From assembly GCA_903960515.1 (NCBI GenBank), contig CAJCBL010000231.1, positions 1 to 35,673 of the forward strand: 35,673 bases of DNA, given 5' to 3'. Positions 14,903-24,501 of the stretch are shown one piece after another (positions within the stretch are counted from its first letter, which is position 1; every line of letters begins with the position of its first letter). A program made the position numbers and the translations under genes. This DNA is from an uncultured Verrucomicrobiota bacterium. GTDB taxonomy: Bacteria; Verrucomicrobiota; Verrucomicrobiia; Opitutales; Opitutaceae. The notes below the pieces were generated by a model. That model saw nothing but the letters and a program-made list of their open reading frames with translations, had not been told where the DNA came from and did no database searches.

Positions 14903-16042
14903 ATGATCTCGAAGGCCCAACTGCAGCAGCTCGCCAAGGAACACGGCACTCCGCTCTTCATCGTCGATCACGACGCGCTCCGCAAAAACTACCGCGAATT
15001 CAAGCGTCACCTGCCCCGAGTGCAGGCCTACTTCGCCGTGAAGGCCAACTCCCTTCCCGAGATCGTGCGCACCCTTTTTACCGAGGGAGCGAGCTTCGAC
15101 GTGGCTTCAATGCCCGAGTTCAAGACTGTGTATGAGAACATCAAGGGCATGCCCGCCAAGGCCAGGCAGGATTGGATCTGGGACAAGATCATCTACGCCA
15201 ACCCGATCAAGCCCGAGGCCACCCTTGAGGAACTCGACCAGTACAAGCCGCTGGTGACTTTCGACAACGTCGAGGAGATCCACAAGATCAAGCAGCACGC
15301 CCCGAACGCCGGCCTCGCCCTGCGCTTGAAGGTTCCCAATACCGGAGCGATGGTCGAGTTGTCATCGAAGTTTGGAGCCTCGCCTGGGGAGGCCGTCGAC
15401 ATGATTCTCGAGGCCGACCGCCTTGGTCTCACCGTCGAGGGCATCAGCTTCCACGTGGGAAGCCAGACCACGAATTTCGAGAACTACGTACAGGCCCTCA
15501 GCCTTACGGCGAACATCTTCAAGGAAGCCAAGGACCGCGGCTACACGAAGATGAACCTGATCGACATCGGCGGTGGGTTCCCCGCCCCGTACGACGCCAC
15601 AGTGAAGCCCTTCCGCGATCTTGCGAAGGTGATCAACTCCGAGATCGACCGCCTCTTCCCGAAGGACATCCAGATCCTCGCCGAGCCCGGGCGTTTCATG
15701 GTCGCCACTGCCGGCTATGCCGTGTCGCGAGTCGTCGGCAAGGCCATCCGCGATGGCAAGCCGTGCTACTACATCAACGACGGTGTCTATCACACCTACT
15801 CGGGCGTCATCTTCGATCATCTCCACTATCCGATCAAAGCGTTCAAGAAGGGCCCCACGCAGCTCAGTGCCGTATTCGGCCCAACCTGCGACGCGCTCGA
15901 CGTCATCTCTATGGCCGAGAACCTACCCGCGCTCGAGCGTGGAGATCTCGTCTACAGCGAGAACATCGGCGCCTACAGCGCCGCCTCCTCCACACACTTC
16001 AACGGCATCCCGCCGGCGAAGATCGTGCACGTGAACCTCTGA
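14903..16042 (+). CDS. odc: Ornithine decarboxylase (PLP-dependent, alanine racemase fold)
   Basis: A 379-residue fold-III PLP decarboxylase that makes putrescine from ornithine. The PLP lysine is Lys47 in YFAVKANS. Other family marks are FDVASMPEF, SFHVGSQ (the His that stacks on PLP), IDIGGGFPAPYD (phosphate-binding glycines), AEPGRFMVA and YINDGVYHTYSGVIFDH. Near the C-terminus GPTCDALD carries the substrate-site Cys-Asp pair from the second subunit, then ENIGAYSAASSTHFNG. GPTCD followed by the short spacing favours ornithine over diaminopimelate or carboxynorspermidine as substrate. It pairs with hss upstream to form a two-step homospermidine route. No Shine-Dalgarno sequence is seen. Confidence 0.87.
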   Translation: MISKAQLQQLAKEHGTPLFIVDHDALRKNYREFKRHLPRVQAYFAVKANSLPEIVRTLFTEGASFDVASMPEFKTVYENIKGMPAKARQDWIWDKIIYANPIKPEATLEELDQYKPLVTFDNVEEIHKIKQHAPNAGLALRLKVPNTGAMVELSSKFGASPGEAVDMILEADRLGLTVEGISFHVGSQTTNFENYVQALSLTANIFKEAKDRGYTKMNLIDIGGGFPAPYDATVKPFRDLAKVINSEIDRLFPKDIQILAEPGRFMVATAGYAVSRVVGKAIRDGKPCYYINDGVYHTYSGVIFDHLHYPIKAFKKGPTQLSAVFGPTCDALDVISMAENLPALERGDLVYSENIGAYSAASSTHFNGIPPAKIVHVNL

Positions 16043-16049
16043 AGCCATT

Positions 16050-16077
16050 GCGGAAGGCGGAGTGTGGAAAGCGGAAT
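16050..16077. repeat. Heptamer repeat array, consensus GCGGAAN
   Basis: Units GCGGAAG, GCGGAGT, GTGGAAA and GCGGAAT run in exact 7-base register, starting eight bases after the ornithine decarboxylase stop. The next base triplet is TGA. Confidence 0.7.
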
Positions 16078-16178
16078 TGAACCGCCGTTACGCACGTCCC
16101 TCGTGTCGCGACGTCGCTCCGGCCGGCGAAGCAGTTGTTGGAACGTGGCCGGAGCGTTGCCGGACAGTGCTAGTCAAC

Positions 16179-17121
16179 TCACGGCGCGGGCGGTGGCGTC
16201 GCCTTGCTGCCGTCGTGGGCTTTCGGATCGAAATTGATCCTTAGCTTGGCTCCGGTTCCGAAGCCGGTGCCATCGGGGCCAAAACTGGTGTGCAGCGCGG
16301 CTCCCAGCAGCACCACCCGGCCGCTCTTGCGGGAGCGGAACCATGGGACTTCCCAGATCACGCCGGGCCGCAGGGTGAGCGTATCCTCTTGGGTGTGGCC
16401 CAGGAGGCGGGTCGAGTCCCATGCCGCTTCGAAGGTGTAGTGCATGGAGTGGTGATCCCAGACCGCACCGGCGCTGAGTGCGGTGGCGTTGTCGGCGAGT
16501 TGGTTTTTGCCCGGTTCCCCCGGACTGTCGAGGTGACTGACGATGTCGACGCCCACGCCCCAGAAGAGGCGTATTTCAGGATGGAAATCGAGACGCTTTG
16601 AGCAGACTAGGTAGGGGTTGTAGTGGCGCAGCCCATCGGCAAGTTCGACGGGGGGGGCGACTCACGGGAGTGGAGAAGTCGAATCCGATCGCGGTGGACC
16701 AGCTGGGGATGGGCCGCGGGCCGAGGTTGTACTTGGTGCCGAGCCCCAGTTTTGAGAGGCCGACTTGCTTGAATAGGGACCCCTGGTCGAGCCCATGGGT
16801 AAAGTAGAACTCGGTGGAGGCGCTCGCCTCCCATTTGGAGGTCAGCCCATAGCGCGCGCCGATCGTTGTACGCAGGTAGTCGCGGCCCTTGAGGTCACCG
16901 AGGTGTGGATGCACAGAGAGGCGGAAATCGTCCGAGGGGATGGTCTGGGGGAGGTGGCTGGTAAACACCTCGGGGAGGCGCAGGTCGTCGCCGACTATGA
17001 GGGGGGGCGGGGTTGCTGTGGCTGGCTCGGCTTGCAGCGGTAGGGCAAACAGCAGGAGGGCTAGGGCGGCGAGTCGGCGTAGTTGCGGGAGATCGGGGCG
17101 GCTGGGCTGGGCAGGATTCAT
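16179..17121 (-). pseudogene. Outer-membrane beta-barrel protein, frameshifted in a G8 tract
   Basis: The 5' part (from Met at 17121) encodes a signal peptide (LRRLAALALLLFALPLQAEP) and amphipathic strands such as DYLRTTIGARYGLTSKWEAS and GLGTKYNLGPRPIPSW, up to FDFSTPVSRPP. At a run of eight G (16650-16657, eight C in the coding sense) the frame breaks. Removing one base restores a continuous frame: VELADGLRHYNPYLVCSKRL, then FHPEIRLFWGVGVDIVSHL and the rest to 16179, for about 313 residues. The exact family is not recognised; it resembles small outer-membrane channels. The break may be a sequencing error, phase variation by slipped-strand mispairing, or true decay. Confidence 0.75.
16650..16657. 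repeat. G8 homopolymer at a frameshift
   Basis: Eight consecutive G within the outer-membrane protein gene. A G7 tract would keep the two halves of the protein in frame. Confidence 0.85.
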
Positions 17122-17412
17122 CGGAGGAGGGGCTGAAGAAATGAGCCTTGGGACCCGGGCCGGAGCGATCACGCGGTCGCCGAAGAATGGAGCCATTATG
17201 AGCGCCCTCGTCGGCTCTGCAACGGATGGATTGAAATAGTGGAGCGGGCCGGGAACTGCTGTGCGTAGGCAAGCCGGGGATGCGGCTGCACTGGACCCCT
17301 AGGATTGAGGAACAGGCGGCCAGCGGCGAGAACCCTCGCCCCGATTCGGTGAGCGCGAAAGCAATTCCGCCGCTCGGACGGAATCTCCAGCTGCGAGCAA
17401 AGCGGCCTACCG

Positions 17413-19557
17413 CTAGATGGCGGGGACTACTGAATGGTCCACCGCCGGAGCGGGAGCCACAGGGGGGGCAGGTGAAGGAGCCCGAGTTGCCGCCATGGCG
17501 GGGACCTGCGGGATATCCACTCGGCGCTGTTCCTCGGCGGATAGGGCCCCGTAACCTCGATTGCGGTACAGGTAGCTCGCGGTCTGGTAGTAGGCGATGG
17601 CCTCGCGGCGCGTGTGGGCGTTGGCGGGAAGGGGCGTGAGGGCGAAAGTGGTCGAGTCGTAGGCAAACTCGGCGGAGCGGCGCGGGGGCTGGAGGATGGT
17701 GAGAACGCCCGGTTCGTAGAGCCCAAGTCTCTGGTAGTTGCCGATGAGAGCGCGGCGGTCTGCGGTGGCCTCGCGCACATCCCATCCGAAGAAGCGGCTG
17801 GCGTAGGTCCAGTGGAGCAGTCCTAGAAGGGTGGGGGCGCAATCGATCTGGCTCATCAAATCGCTGACGTGGCCGGGGGCGATCTGGCCGCCAGGGGCGT
17901 AGATGAGCATGGGAATCCGATAGTTCTGGACGGGGAGGGCAGCCCGGCCGGCGGAGGAGGCGCAGTGGTCGGCCACGATGACGAAGATCGTGTTCTTGAA
18001 CCATGGCTTTTGGGCGGAGTCGGCGATGAATTTGCCTATGGCGTAGTCGGTGTACCTCACCCCGCCGGCGCGCCCGGAAGTCTTCGACGGGAGGTCGATC
18101 CGGCCCTCAGGGAAAGTGAAGGGCCGGTGGTTGGAGGTGGTCATCAGGAAGAAATGGAAGGGCGTGCCGGCGGCGTGGTCGGTATCTGCTTCGCGGATGG
18201 TCCAGCGGAAGAGATCCTCGTCGCAGGCGCCCCAGGCGTTGGCGAAGGTGATATCGCTGGCGGCTGCGGCGGAGCGGTCGACGATGCGGTAGCCGTTGTT
18301 GCCGAAAAAGGCGTTCATGTTGTCGAAATAGCCGTATCCGCCGTAGATGAACGCGGTGTCGTAGCCGCGGCTGCGGAAGACGCTGCCCAGGGTGAAGAGG
18401 TCCTCGTTGTGCGGGCGTTTGATGAGCGAGCGGCCCGGGGTGGGCGGCAGCGAAAGGGTGAGGGCTTCCATGCCACGGTCGGTGCGGGTGCCGGTGGCGT
18501 AGAGTTGGTCGAATACGAGGCTGCGGGCCGCGAGAGCGTCGAGCTCGGGGGTGAGCCGGGATTGGGAGTTGAAGCAGCCCAGGAACTCGGCGCTGAGGCT
18601 CTCCACCGTGATTTGGATGACGTTGGGGTGCAGCTCAGGCCCGGCATGGGTGACCAGGCGCAGTGTGTCGCGAGGGTCCTTGGTCAAGGGCCGGCTGCCG
18701 TCTGCGGCGAGTTCGGAGCGGAGGAGTGCAAAGGCGTCGTCGACGGGCAGCGTTGAGTACAGGTGGTCGTAGTCGATTACGTTGGACCGAAAGGCGGCGA
18801 AGAGGGACCAGAGGCCGTTCTTTGCGAGCTCCCGGTTGTAGTTGTTGGCGAAGGAGGGCAGGAGTTCCTCGTTCAAGCCGAGCCCAAGCGCCAGGCAGGT
18901 TGCGGAGATTATGGCGGTGCGGCGCCAGCGTGGGCCAGCGGGCTCACGGGAGTGGTCGAGCCAGAGGCGCAACCAGCCGGTCCGTGCGACCAGCAGATGC
19001 AGGGCCAGCGCACCGCCGGCGATGCCGGCGAAGATCAGCGGCAGCGGATAGGATTCCTGGATATTGCTCACCACTTCGCGCGCGTAGACCAGGTAGTCGA
19101 TGGCGATGAAATTGAAGCGTGCTGCGAACTCGTCCCAGAACAACCACTCCGCAACGGCCCCGAAGAGCTGAGCCGTGAGGAAACCGAAGAGGGCGGCGTG
19201 GACGCAGACGCGGCCTAGGCGGCGCTCGAGCAAGCCCTCCGGCAAGACGGCCAGCAGCAGCGCCAGCGGCAGGGCACACCAAGCAGTCTCGCCAAGATCG
19301 TAGAGCAGGCCCCAAGCGAAGGAGGCTGCGAGGCTGGCCGACCAAGTGACGTCGGCGCCGGCTTTCACGAGCAGAGCCACGCGGATCATGAGCGCAAATA
19401 CGAGCGAAAGACCGACCAGAAGAGCCACGCCACCGTGGCGGTGGGCGAGCAGGCGGGTGGCGAGTGGCAGCGCGGCGCGGGAGTGGGGGGCGGGCATGGG
19501 GCTGTGTGCGTGAGGACGCACGGCATGCACGGTAGCATCCCGGAGTGAAGCAGGCAT
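17413..19557 (-). CDS. LTA-synthase-like phosphoglycerol transferase (sulfatase fold)
   Basis: A 714-residue membrane enzyme of the alkaline-phosphatase superfamily. About five N-terminal membrane helices (residues 40-62, 75-106, 117-141, 172-191, 213-228) precede an extracytoplasmic sulfatase domain. It shows NVIQITVESLSAEFLG (first metal Glu), TGTRTDRGMEALTLS with the likely nucleophile Thr359, FHFFLMTTSNHRPF, and FVIVADHCASSAG (metal Asp-His). Family members move phosphoglycerol from phosphatidylglycerol onto envelope glycans or polymers; the acceptor here is unknown. A Pro/Ala-rich tail follows. An alternative start at 19497 removes 20 unconserved residues and may be the true one. It is monocistronic. 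Confidence 0.85.
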   Translation of the reverse strand: MPASLRDATVHAVRPHAHSPMPAPHSRAALPLATRLLAHRHGGVALLVGLSLVFALMIRVALLVKAGADVTWSASLAASFAWGLLYDLGETAWCALPLALLLAVLPEGLLERRLGRVCVHAALFGFLTAQLFGAVAEWLFWDEFAARFNFIAIDYLVYAREVVSNIQESYPLPLIFAGIAGGALALHLLVARTGWLRLWLDHSREPAGPRWRRTAIISATCLALGLGLNEELLPSFANNYNRELAKNGLWSLFAAFRSNVIDYDHLYSTLPVDDAFALLRSELAADGSRPLTKDPRDTLRLVTHAGPELHPNVIQITVESLSAEFLGCFNSQSRLTPELDALAARSLVFDQLYATGTRTDRGMEALTLSLPPTPGRSLIKRPHNEDLFTLGSVFRSRGYDTAFIYGGYGYFDNMNAFFGNNGYRIVDRSAAAASDITFANAWGACDEDLFRWTIREADTDHAAGTPFHFFLMTTSNHRPFTFPEGRIDLPSKTSGRAGGVRYTDYAIGKFIADSAQKPWFKNTIFVIVADHCASSAGRAALPVQNYRIPMLIYAPGGQIAPGHVSDLMSQIDCAPTLLGLLHWTYASRFFGWDVREATADRRALIGNYQRLGLYEPGVLTILQPPRRSAEFAYDSTTFALTPLPANAHTRREAIAYYQTASYLYRNRGYGALSAEEQRRVDIPQVPAMAATRAPSPAPPVAPAPAVDHSVVPAI

Positions 19558-19762
19558 GAACCGCGGGTGAATGTTCGTTCATGTTCCCGATCTTCAGCAC
19601 GAGCGCAGCCGGGCCGCCGGCCCGAGCCCGGGTGCTCTCGAGCGGGTGGGCGCAGGTGGCGTGTCCGCTCCCTGTCTGCCACCGTGGCTTGTGCCGAGCT
19701 GAGGGCCCCGCGCGCTTGACGCAGGGGCGGGTTGGGCCGTTTCGTGCTGGTGAGGGGTTCGC

Positions 19763-20212
19763 ATGAATGCCAACTCCGCCATCGATCATCGCATGAGCCT
19801 CCAACAGAAACGCGCCGACCTCGTCGAAACGATAGGTCTTCTCCCCGACGGGGAGGAGCGACTCGCCTACCTGCTTTCGCGGGGGCGTTCCTACCCGCCC
19901 CTCGAATCCCGGCTCAAGACCGATGAGCGACTGCTGCCAGGCTGTGTATCGCAGTTGTGGTTGGTGCCGGATTTCCGCGACGGCCGCTGCCATTATCAGA
20001 TGGATGCCGATGCGCTGATCACCAAGGGCATCGCAGCGGTGGTGTGCGGTTTCTACAGCGGGGAATTGCCTGCCGAGATCGTGGCGATGGAGCCGGACTT
20101 TTTGGCCGAGGTGGGGATCACGCAGGTGCTCTCGCCGAATCGGGCCAACGGGCTCGCGAGCCTGCGGCATCGGATCAAGGCCTACGCCCAGCATTGCCTC
20201 GCCCAGGGGTGA
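19763..20212 (+). CDS. sufE: SufE family Fe-S cluster assembly protein
   Basis: A 149-residue SufE-like sulfur acceptor, which takes persulfide sulfur from a SufS-type cysteine desulfurase. The family core reads GLLPDGEERLAYLLSRGR, LPGCVSQLWL with the conserved sulfur-accepting Cys61, and DADALITKGIAAVVCGFYSG, where the LITKG motif is characteristic. This is one of the few genes here with a Shine-Dalgarno-like sequence: GAGGGG ends 6 bases before the ATG at 19763, which supports this start over a Met ten codons later. No suf operon surrounds it. It is convergent with the RND pump gene. Confidence 0.92.
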   Translation: MNANSAIDHRMSLQQKRADLVETIGLLPDGEERLAYLLSRGRSYPPLESRLKTDERLLPGCVSQLWLVPDFRDGRCHYQMDADALITKGIAAVVCGFYSGELPAEIVAMEPDFLAEVGITQVLSPNRANGLASLRHRIKAYAQHCLAQG

Positions 20213-20372
20213 GTTCGCCTCTGGGAGGCGAGAGCCGGCTAGCCCTTCGCTGCGTGCCCGGCGGTTCGGTGTCCATCGGATCGCGCCGCTGATAGCTCCA
20301 CCAAACGGATAGGGCATCGCGCAACCGTAGCGGCTGGCCCACGGCCGCCGCTCCGGTTGTCGTGCAGGCCGC

Positions 20373-23300
20373 TCAGGCCGCCGGGGGCGAATCCGGTCCC
20401 GGTGGCGGGATAAGCGAATACATCACCGGGGTGACCAGCCGCGAGAGCACCAGCGAGCTGATCAACCCACCGAGAATCACGATGGCCAGCGGAGAGAAAA
20501 GCTCGGAGCGCTGCAACGCCAGCGGCATGAGCGCGCCGACTGCGGTGGCGGTGGTGAGCACAACCGGCAGGAACCGGACCTCGCCCGCCTGCTCGATTGC
20601 CTCCTTCAGCGGCACGCCCTTCTCGCGGAGTTGGTTGGTGAAATCCACAAGCAGGATGCTGTTCTTGATCTCTATGCCGATGAGCGCGATGAAGCCGATC
20701 GTGGCTGTGAACGACAGGGTGTAGCCGGTGAGCCAGAGGCCCACGAGCCCCCCGATCACCCCGAGGGGAATCACCGAGGCCACGATCGCCGTGCCACGGA
20801 AACTGCGGAATTCGAGCACGATCACCGCCAGCACTCCGAAGAGCGCCACCAACACCGCCGTGCCGAAACCTCCGAAGGTCTCCGCCCGGCTCTCCGCCTG
20901 GCCTCCGAGCTCCCAGCGGTACCCCTTCGGCAGCTCCAGCGCGCCGAGGCGCCGCACGACCTCTGCGGTGAGTCTGTCGGTGTTGTACCCGCTTTTCACC
21001 CATGCCTTGATCGTGACCGAGCGCTCGCGCCTGAACCGCTGGATGACGGGCGGCGCCGATTCGAACTCCAGCGTAGCCACTTGGCCGATCGGCACGTAAG
21101 CACCGGAGGCGGTGGGCACCTGGATATGCCGCCAGTTGTCGAGCGAGGCACGGTCGCCCCGCGGCAGGGCAAGCTGGAGGTTGTACTCGTCGCCGTCGGC
21201 CTCGCGGAAGCGGGCCACATTGAGGCCGGCGAACGCCAGACGCACAGCGCGGTCGATCTCCACCTCGGCCACTCCCGCCAGGGCGGCGGCGGCGGCGTTG
21301 ACGCGCAGCCGCAGGTCGGTGCGGCTGGTGCGTAGTGGGTTATCGATGTTCTCGGTGCCCTCCACCTGCCCCAGCAGCGACTCTACTCGGCCGCCGAATT
21401 CGCGCAGCGCGGCAAGCTCCGGGCCAAGCACCCGCACCGCGATCGGAGCGGCGATGGGCGGACCGTTCTCAAACTCCTTGAGCTGTATCTGAGCGCCGGG
21501 GATACGGGCGAACTCCCCGCGCATCCGGTCGAGCAGCGCCGGACTGGTGCCCGGATCGAAAGTGTGCAACGAGGCGAACACCTCGGCGAAGCTGGCCTTC
21601 TGCTGGTCGCCGTTCTCGTTGTAGTAAACCTGTGGGTTGCCCGTGCCGATGTTGGTGAAGTACCAGTCGATCTCCGGTGTGCGGGCCAGCACGGCCTCGA
21701 CCTGCCGGGCGATCGCGTCGGTGGCGCCCACGCTGGTCCCCTCGGTGGCGCGGATCTTCACCAGGAACTGGGGCAGGCCGGCCTTGGGGAAGAGGCTGAA
21801 TCCGATGCTTGGGATCAGCAGCAGCGAGCCGCCGAGCAGCGCCGCGGCAAACAGTACGGTCTTCACCCGATGCTGCATGCACCAGTGCAGCAGCGGCCGG
21901 TAGGTGACATGGATACCGCGCATGAGGCCGCGGAGGATGGCGTTGCCCTCGGCCTTCGCATGGCCGCCCAGGAGGCGGCTGGCGAGGAAGGGGATGATCG
22001 TTAGCGCCACAATCATCGAGGCCACTACGGTGTACATCACCGCCAGCGGCAGTCCGCGTATGAACTGGCCGGCGTCGGCGGGCATCATCGCCAGGGGAAG
22101 GAAAGCGAAGAGCACCGCCGCCGTCGTGCCCACCACCGCTACGGCGATCTGCTCGGTGGCGGCGATGGCCGCCTCGATCGGAGGATGCCCCAGCCGCCGG
22201 AACCGTGCGATATTTTCGGCGACAACGATCGAGTCGTCCACCAGCAGGCCGAGCGCGATCACCATGCCTACCACAGTGAGCTGGTTCAGGCCGTGGCCGG
22301 TGATATGGAGCATGGTGACGCCCATTGCCAACGACAGCGGGATGGAGAGCGCAACGAGCACCGACGCGCGGAACCCCAGGGGCAGGAGGGTGATCAGCAC
22401 CAGCCCGATCGCGATGAGGAAGTCCGTCTGCAAATTGCCGATGCGCCGCTGCACGTTGTCGGCCTGGTCGAAGGCGAGCTCCAGCCGCACATCGCCGGGC
22501 AACTCCGGGCGGAACGCCTCGATGCGGGCCCGTACCTGGTCGCGCAGCGCGAGGATGTTCTGGTCGTTGAGCTGGCGCACGGTCACGAACACCGCCCGCT
22601 CGCCGTTGTATCGGCCAAAGTGATCGAGCTCCTCGGTCGCCCAGGAGACCTCGGCCACGTCGCCCAGGCGCACCACGGCGTCGTTCTTGCCCCCGAGCGG
22701 AGTGCGGCGCACCTCGTCGAGGTCGGCATAGGCGCCGGTGGTCTTGAGGTTGAAACGGCGGGCTCCACTTTCTACCGCTCCACCGGGGATGTTTGTGTTG
22801 GCTCCCTGGATCGCGGCGATGACCTGCCCGAGCGGCAGGCGCATCTGGGCCAGCCGCGCCAGATCGAGGGACACTCGCAACTGCTTTTCGGGGTAGGCCC
22901 ACTTCTGCACGTCGCGCACTCCGGGCACGGCCTCCAGCCGCTCGCGGAGCCGCTCGGCCAGGTCCTGCAGGCGTGCGTAACTGGCGTCCGGTGACACAAG
23001 GGCGAGCTGGAGGATTGCCACGTTGTTGGTCTGCCAGCGGCGCACCTCCACCGAGGCGGTGTTGGCCGGAAGGTTGCCGCGCACCGCATTCACCTGGCGC
23101 AGCACATCGTTGTATTTGGTGTCGGGATCGTTGCCGTAGAAGAACTCCACCTGGATCACAGCCACGCCATCCTCCACCGAGGTGGTGAGCTTGTTGAGAT
23201 CGTCGAGCTCCTTCACCGCCTCCTCGACCGGGCGGGCGACGAGGCGCTCCATCTCCACCGCATTCGCCCCGGGGCAGACGACGATCACGGTCGAGGCGGG

Positions 23301-23426
23301 GATGAGCAGCTTGGGATCCTCCGAACGCGGGATCTCGCGGAATGCGTTGAATCCCACGGCAGCGAGGCAGAGGAACACCAGGATCGTGAACTGGTGGTTA
23401 CGGACAGAAAAGGAGGTGAGCTTCAT
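20373..23426 (-). CDS. RND-family efflux pump inner-membrane transporter
   Basis: A 1017-residue AcrB/HAE1-type proton-driven transporter. It starts with the N-terminal helix (SVRNHQFTILVFLCLAAVGF), followed by the porter domain (SEDPKLLIPASTVIVVCPGA, VEEAVKELDDLNKL). The proton-relay helix GMVIALGLLVDDSIVVAENI contains the Asp-Asp pair. The second half includes LRVEIDRAVR-like porter repeats, IALIGIEIKNSILLVDF and LTTATAVGALMPLAL. Length and two-fold internal symmetry are normal. It follows the periplasmic adaptor gene after 18 bases and is under the likely control of the TetR gene upstream. No outer-membrane channel gene is present in the window. The substrate is unknown. Confidence 0.95.
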   Translation of the reverse strand: MKLTSFSVRNHQFTILVFLCLAAVGFNAFREIPRSEDPKLLIPASTVIVVCPGANAVEMERLVARPVEEAVKELDDLNKLTTSVEDGVAVIQVEFFYGNDPDTKYNDVLRQVNAVRGNLPANTASVEVRRWQTNNVAILQLALVSPDASYARLQDLAERLRERLEAVPGVRDVQKWAYPEKQLRVSLDLARLAQMRLPLGQVIAAIQGANTNIPGGAVESGARRFNLKTTGAYADLDEVRRTPLGGKNDAVVRLGDVAEVSWATEELDHFGRYNGERAVFVTVRQLNDQNILALRDQVRARIEAFRPELPGDVRLELAFDQADNVQRRIGNLQTDFLIAIGLVLITLLPLGFRASVLVALSIPLSLAMGVTMLHITGHGLNQLTVVGMVIALGLLVDDSIVVAENIARFRRLGHPPIEAAIAATEQIAVAVVGTTAAVLFAFLPLAMMPADAGQFIRGLPLAVMYTVVASMIVALTIIPFLASRLLGGHAKAEGNAILRGLMRGIHVTYRPLLHWCMQHRVKTVLFAAALLGGSLLLIPSIGFSLFPKAGLPQFLVKIRATEGTSVGATDAIARQVEAVLARTPEIDWYFTNIGTGNPQVYYNENGDQQKASFAEVFASLHTFDPGTSPALLDRMRGEFARIPGAQIQLKEFENGPPIAAPIAVRVLGPELAALREFGGRVESLLGQVEGTENIDNPLRTSRTDLRLRVNAAAAALAGVAEVEIDRAVRLAFAGLNVARFREADGDEYNLQLALPRGDRASLDNWRHIQVPTASGAYVPIGQVATLEFESAPPVIQRFRRERSVTIKAWVKSGYNTDRLTAEVVRRLGALELPKGYRWELGGQAESRAETFGGFGTAVLVALFGVLAVIVLEFRSFRGTAIVASVIPLGVIGGLVGLWLTGYTLSFTATIGFIALIGIEIKNSILLVDFTNQLREKGVPLKEAIEQAGEVRFLPVVLTTATAVGALMPLALQRSELFSPLAIVILGGLISSLVLSRLVTPVMYSLIPPPGPDSPPAA

Positions 23427-23444
23427 GGCGGGTGCTGAGGAAGC

Positions 23445-24467
23445 TCAGGGTGCGATCTCGATGGCGACGCCCTCGCGCAGGAACTCCGCGCCTATAACCA
23501 CCACGCGAGCCTCGGGGGGGAGCTCCGTCTCCAGAAATGCCTGGCCGTCGTGCAGCGTCTGCACTGTCACCTTCTGCCGGTGGACGGTATGGCCATCGAC
23601 TGCAGCGATGAACACATGGGCCGTGCGGCCCTCGCCCTCGACCAGTGAGGTCGCCGGCACGACAGCCCGGCCGGGCACGTCGCCGGGTTGCAGTTCGAGG
23701 TCGACCACCGAGCCAGAGCGCAGCGCGGGGGGCGCGCCTTCGAGGCGCACCTCGACCTCGGTGGTGCGGGTTGCGGAGTCGGCGGCCTCGGAAATCTGGA
23801 CGATGCGGCCTGGGAGCGGCTGCTGGCCCGCGCCGAGCACCGTCGCCGAATCTCCTACACGCAGCCGCGCCGCTTCACGGTCGGGCACGCCGGCGCGGGC
23901 GATCCAGCCCTCGTCGTCGGAGGCGAACAATACAGCGACTTGGCCCGGCCCAACCATCTCGTTTGGCTCGACTTGGCGGCGCAGCACCCGGCCGGCGGCC
24001 GGCGCGGTGACCATAGCGTGCAGCCGGTTGAACTCGGCGATGCGCAGCGACGCCTCGGCCTGCTCGAGCCCGGTGGTGGCGTCCTGGGCCAACTCGGTGG
24101 AGACAACCGCCCGCTCGTGCAACTCCACGGCGCGCGCGCGGTCGCGGCGGGCCTTTTCGACGCCGCTGCGCGCCTGGGCGAGTTGAGCGTCGATCTCGGC
24201 CAGGTCGAGGCAGGCGAGCACTTGGCCGGCGGTCACGGTGTCGCCGGCGCGCACCGCCACATCGCGCACCACGCCGCCGACCTTGAAAGAGAGTTGCGCC
24301 TCAGTGCGGCGGGCAACCACCCCGGGGACCCTTACCGGGATTGCCCGAGTGGATACGACCACGGGGGCGACCTGCACCAAGGTGGCCGGGCCGGCGGCGG
24401 GCGAGGCCGCGATACCTGCGGAGGCAAGGAGAAGGAGCGGCAGTAACGGGAGGATGCGCTTGGCCAT
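23445..24467 (-). CDS. RND periplasmic adaptor (HlyD/AcrA family)
   Basis: A 340-residue membrane-fusion protein linking the RND pump to an outer-membrane channel. The signal peptide is MAKRILPLLPLLLLASAGIAA; there is no lipobox Cys. The lipoyl-type hairpin starts with RRTEAQLSFKVGGVVRDVAVRAGDTVTAGQ and ends AGRVLRRQVEPNEMVGPGQ. The alpha-hairpin between them (DAQLAQARSGVEKARRDRAR) is short. A beta-barrel domain follows. The start at 24467 is chosen because a perfect palindrome (24470-24490) sits directly before it; a Met at 24491 would place that operator inside the coding region. Confidence 0.9.
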   Translation of the reverse strand: MAKRILPLLPLLLLASAGIAASPAAGPATLVQVAPVVVSTRAIPVRVPGVVARRTEAQLSFKVGGVVRDVAVRAGDTVTAGQVLACLDLAEIDAQLAQARSGVEKARRDRARAVELHERAVVSTELAQDATTGLEQAEASLRIAEFNRLHAMVTAPAAGRVLRRQVEPNEMVGPGQVAVLFASDDEGWIARAGVPDREAARLRVGDSATVLGAGQQPLPGRIVQISEAADSATRTTEVEVRLEGAPPALRSGSVVDLELQPGDVPGRAVVPATSLVEGEGRTAHVFIAAVDGHTVHRQKVTVQTLHDGQAFLETELPPEARVVVIGAEFLREGVAIEIAP

Positions 24468-24469
24468 GA

Positions 24470-24490
24470 TGGCTGACATAGTGTCAGCCA
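24470..24490. promoter_or_regulatory. Palindromic operator, likely TetR binding site
   Basis: Perfect inverted repeat with arms TGGCTGACA (24470-24478) and TGTCAGCCA (24482-24490) around TAG. It lies in the 34-base gap between the tetR stop and the adaptor start. Its core TGAC-N5-GTCA is shared with the site at 25186-25198 ahead of tetR. Confidence 0.75.
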
Positions 24491-24501
24491 CCGGTCGACC
24501 G

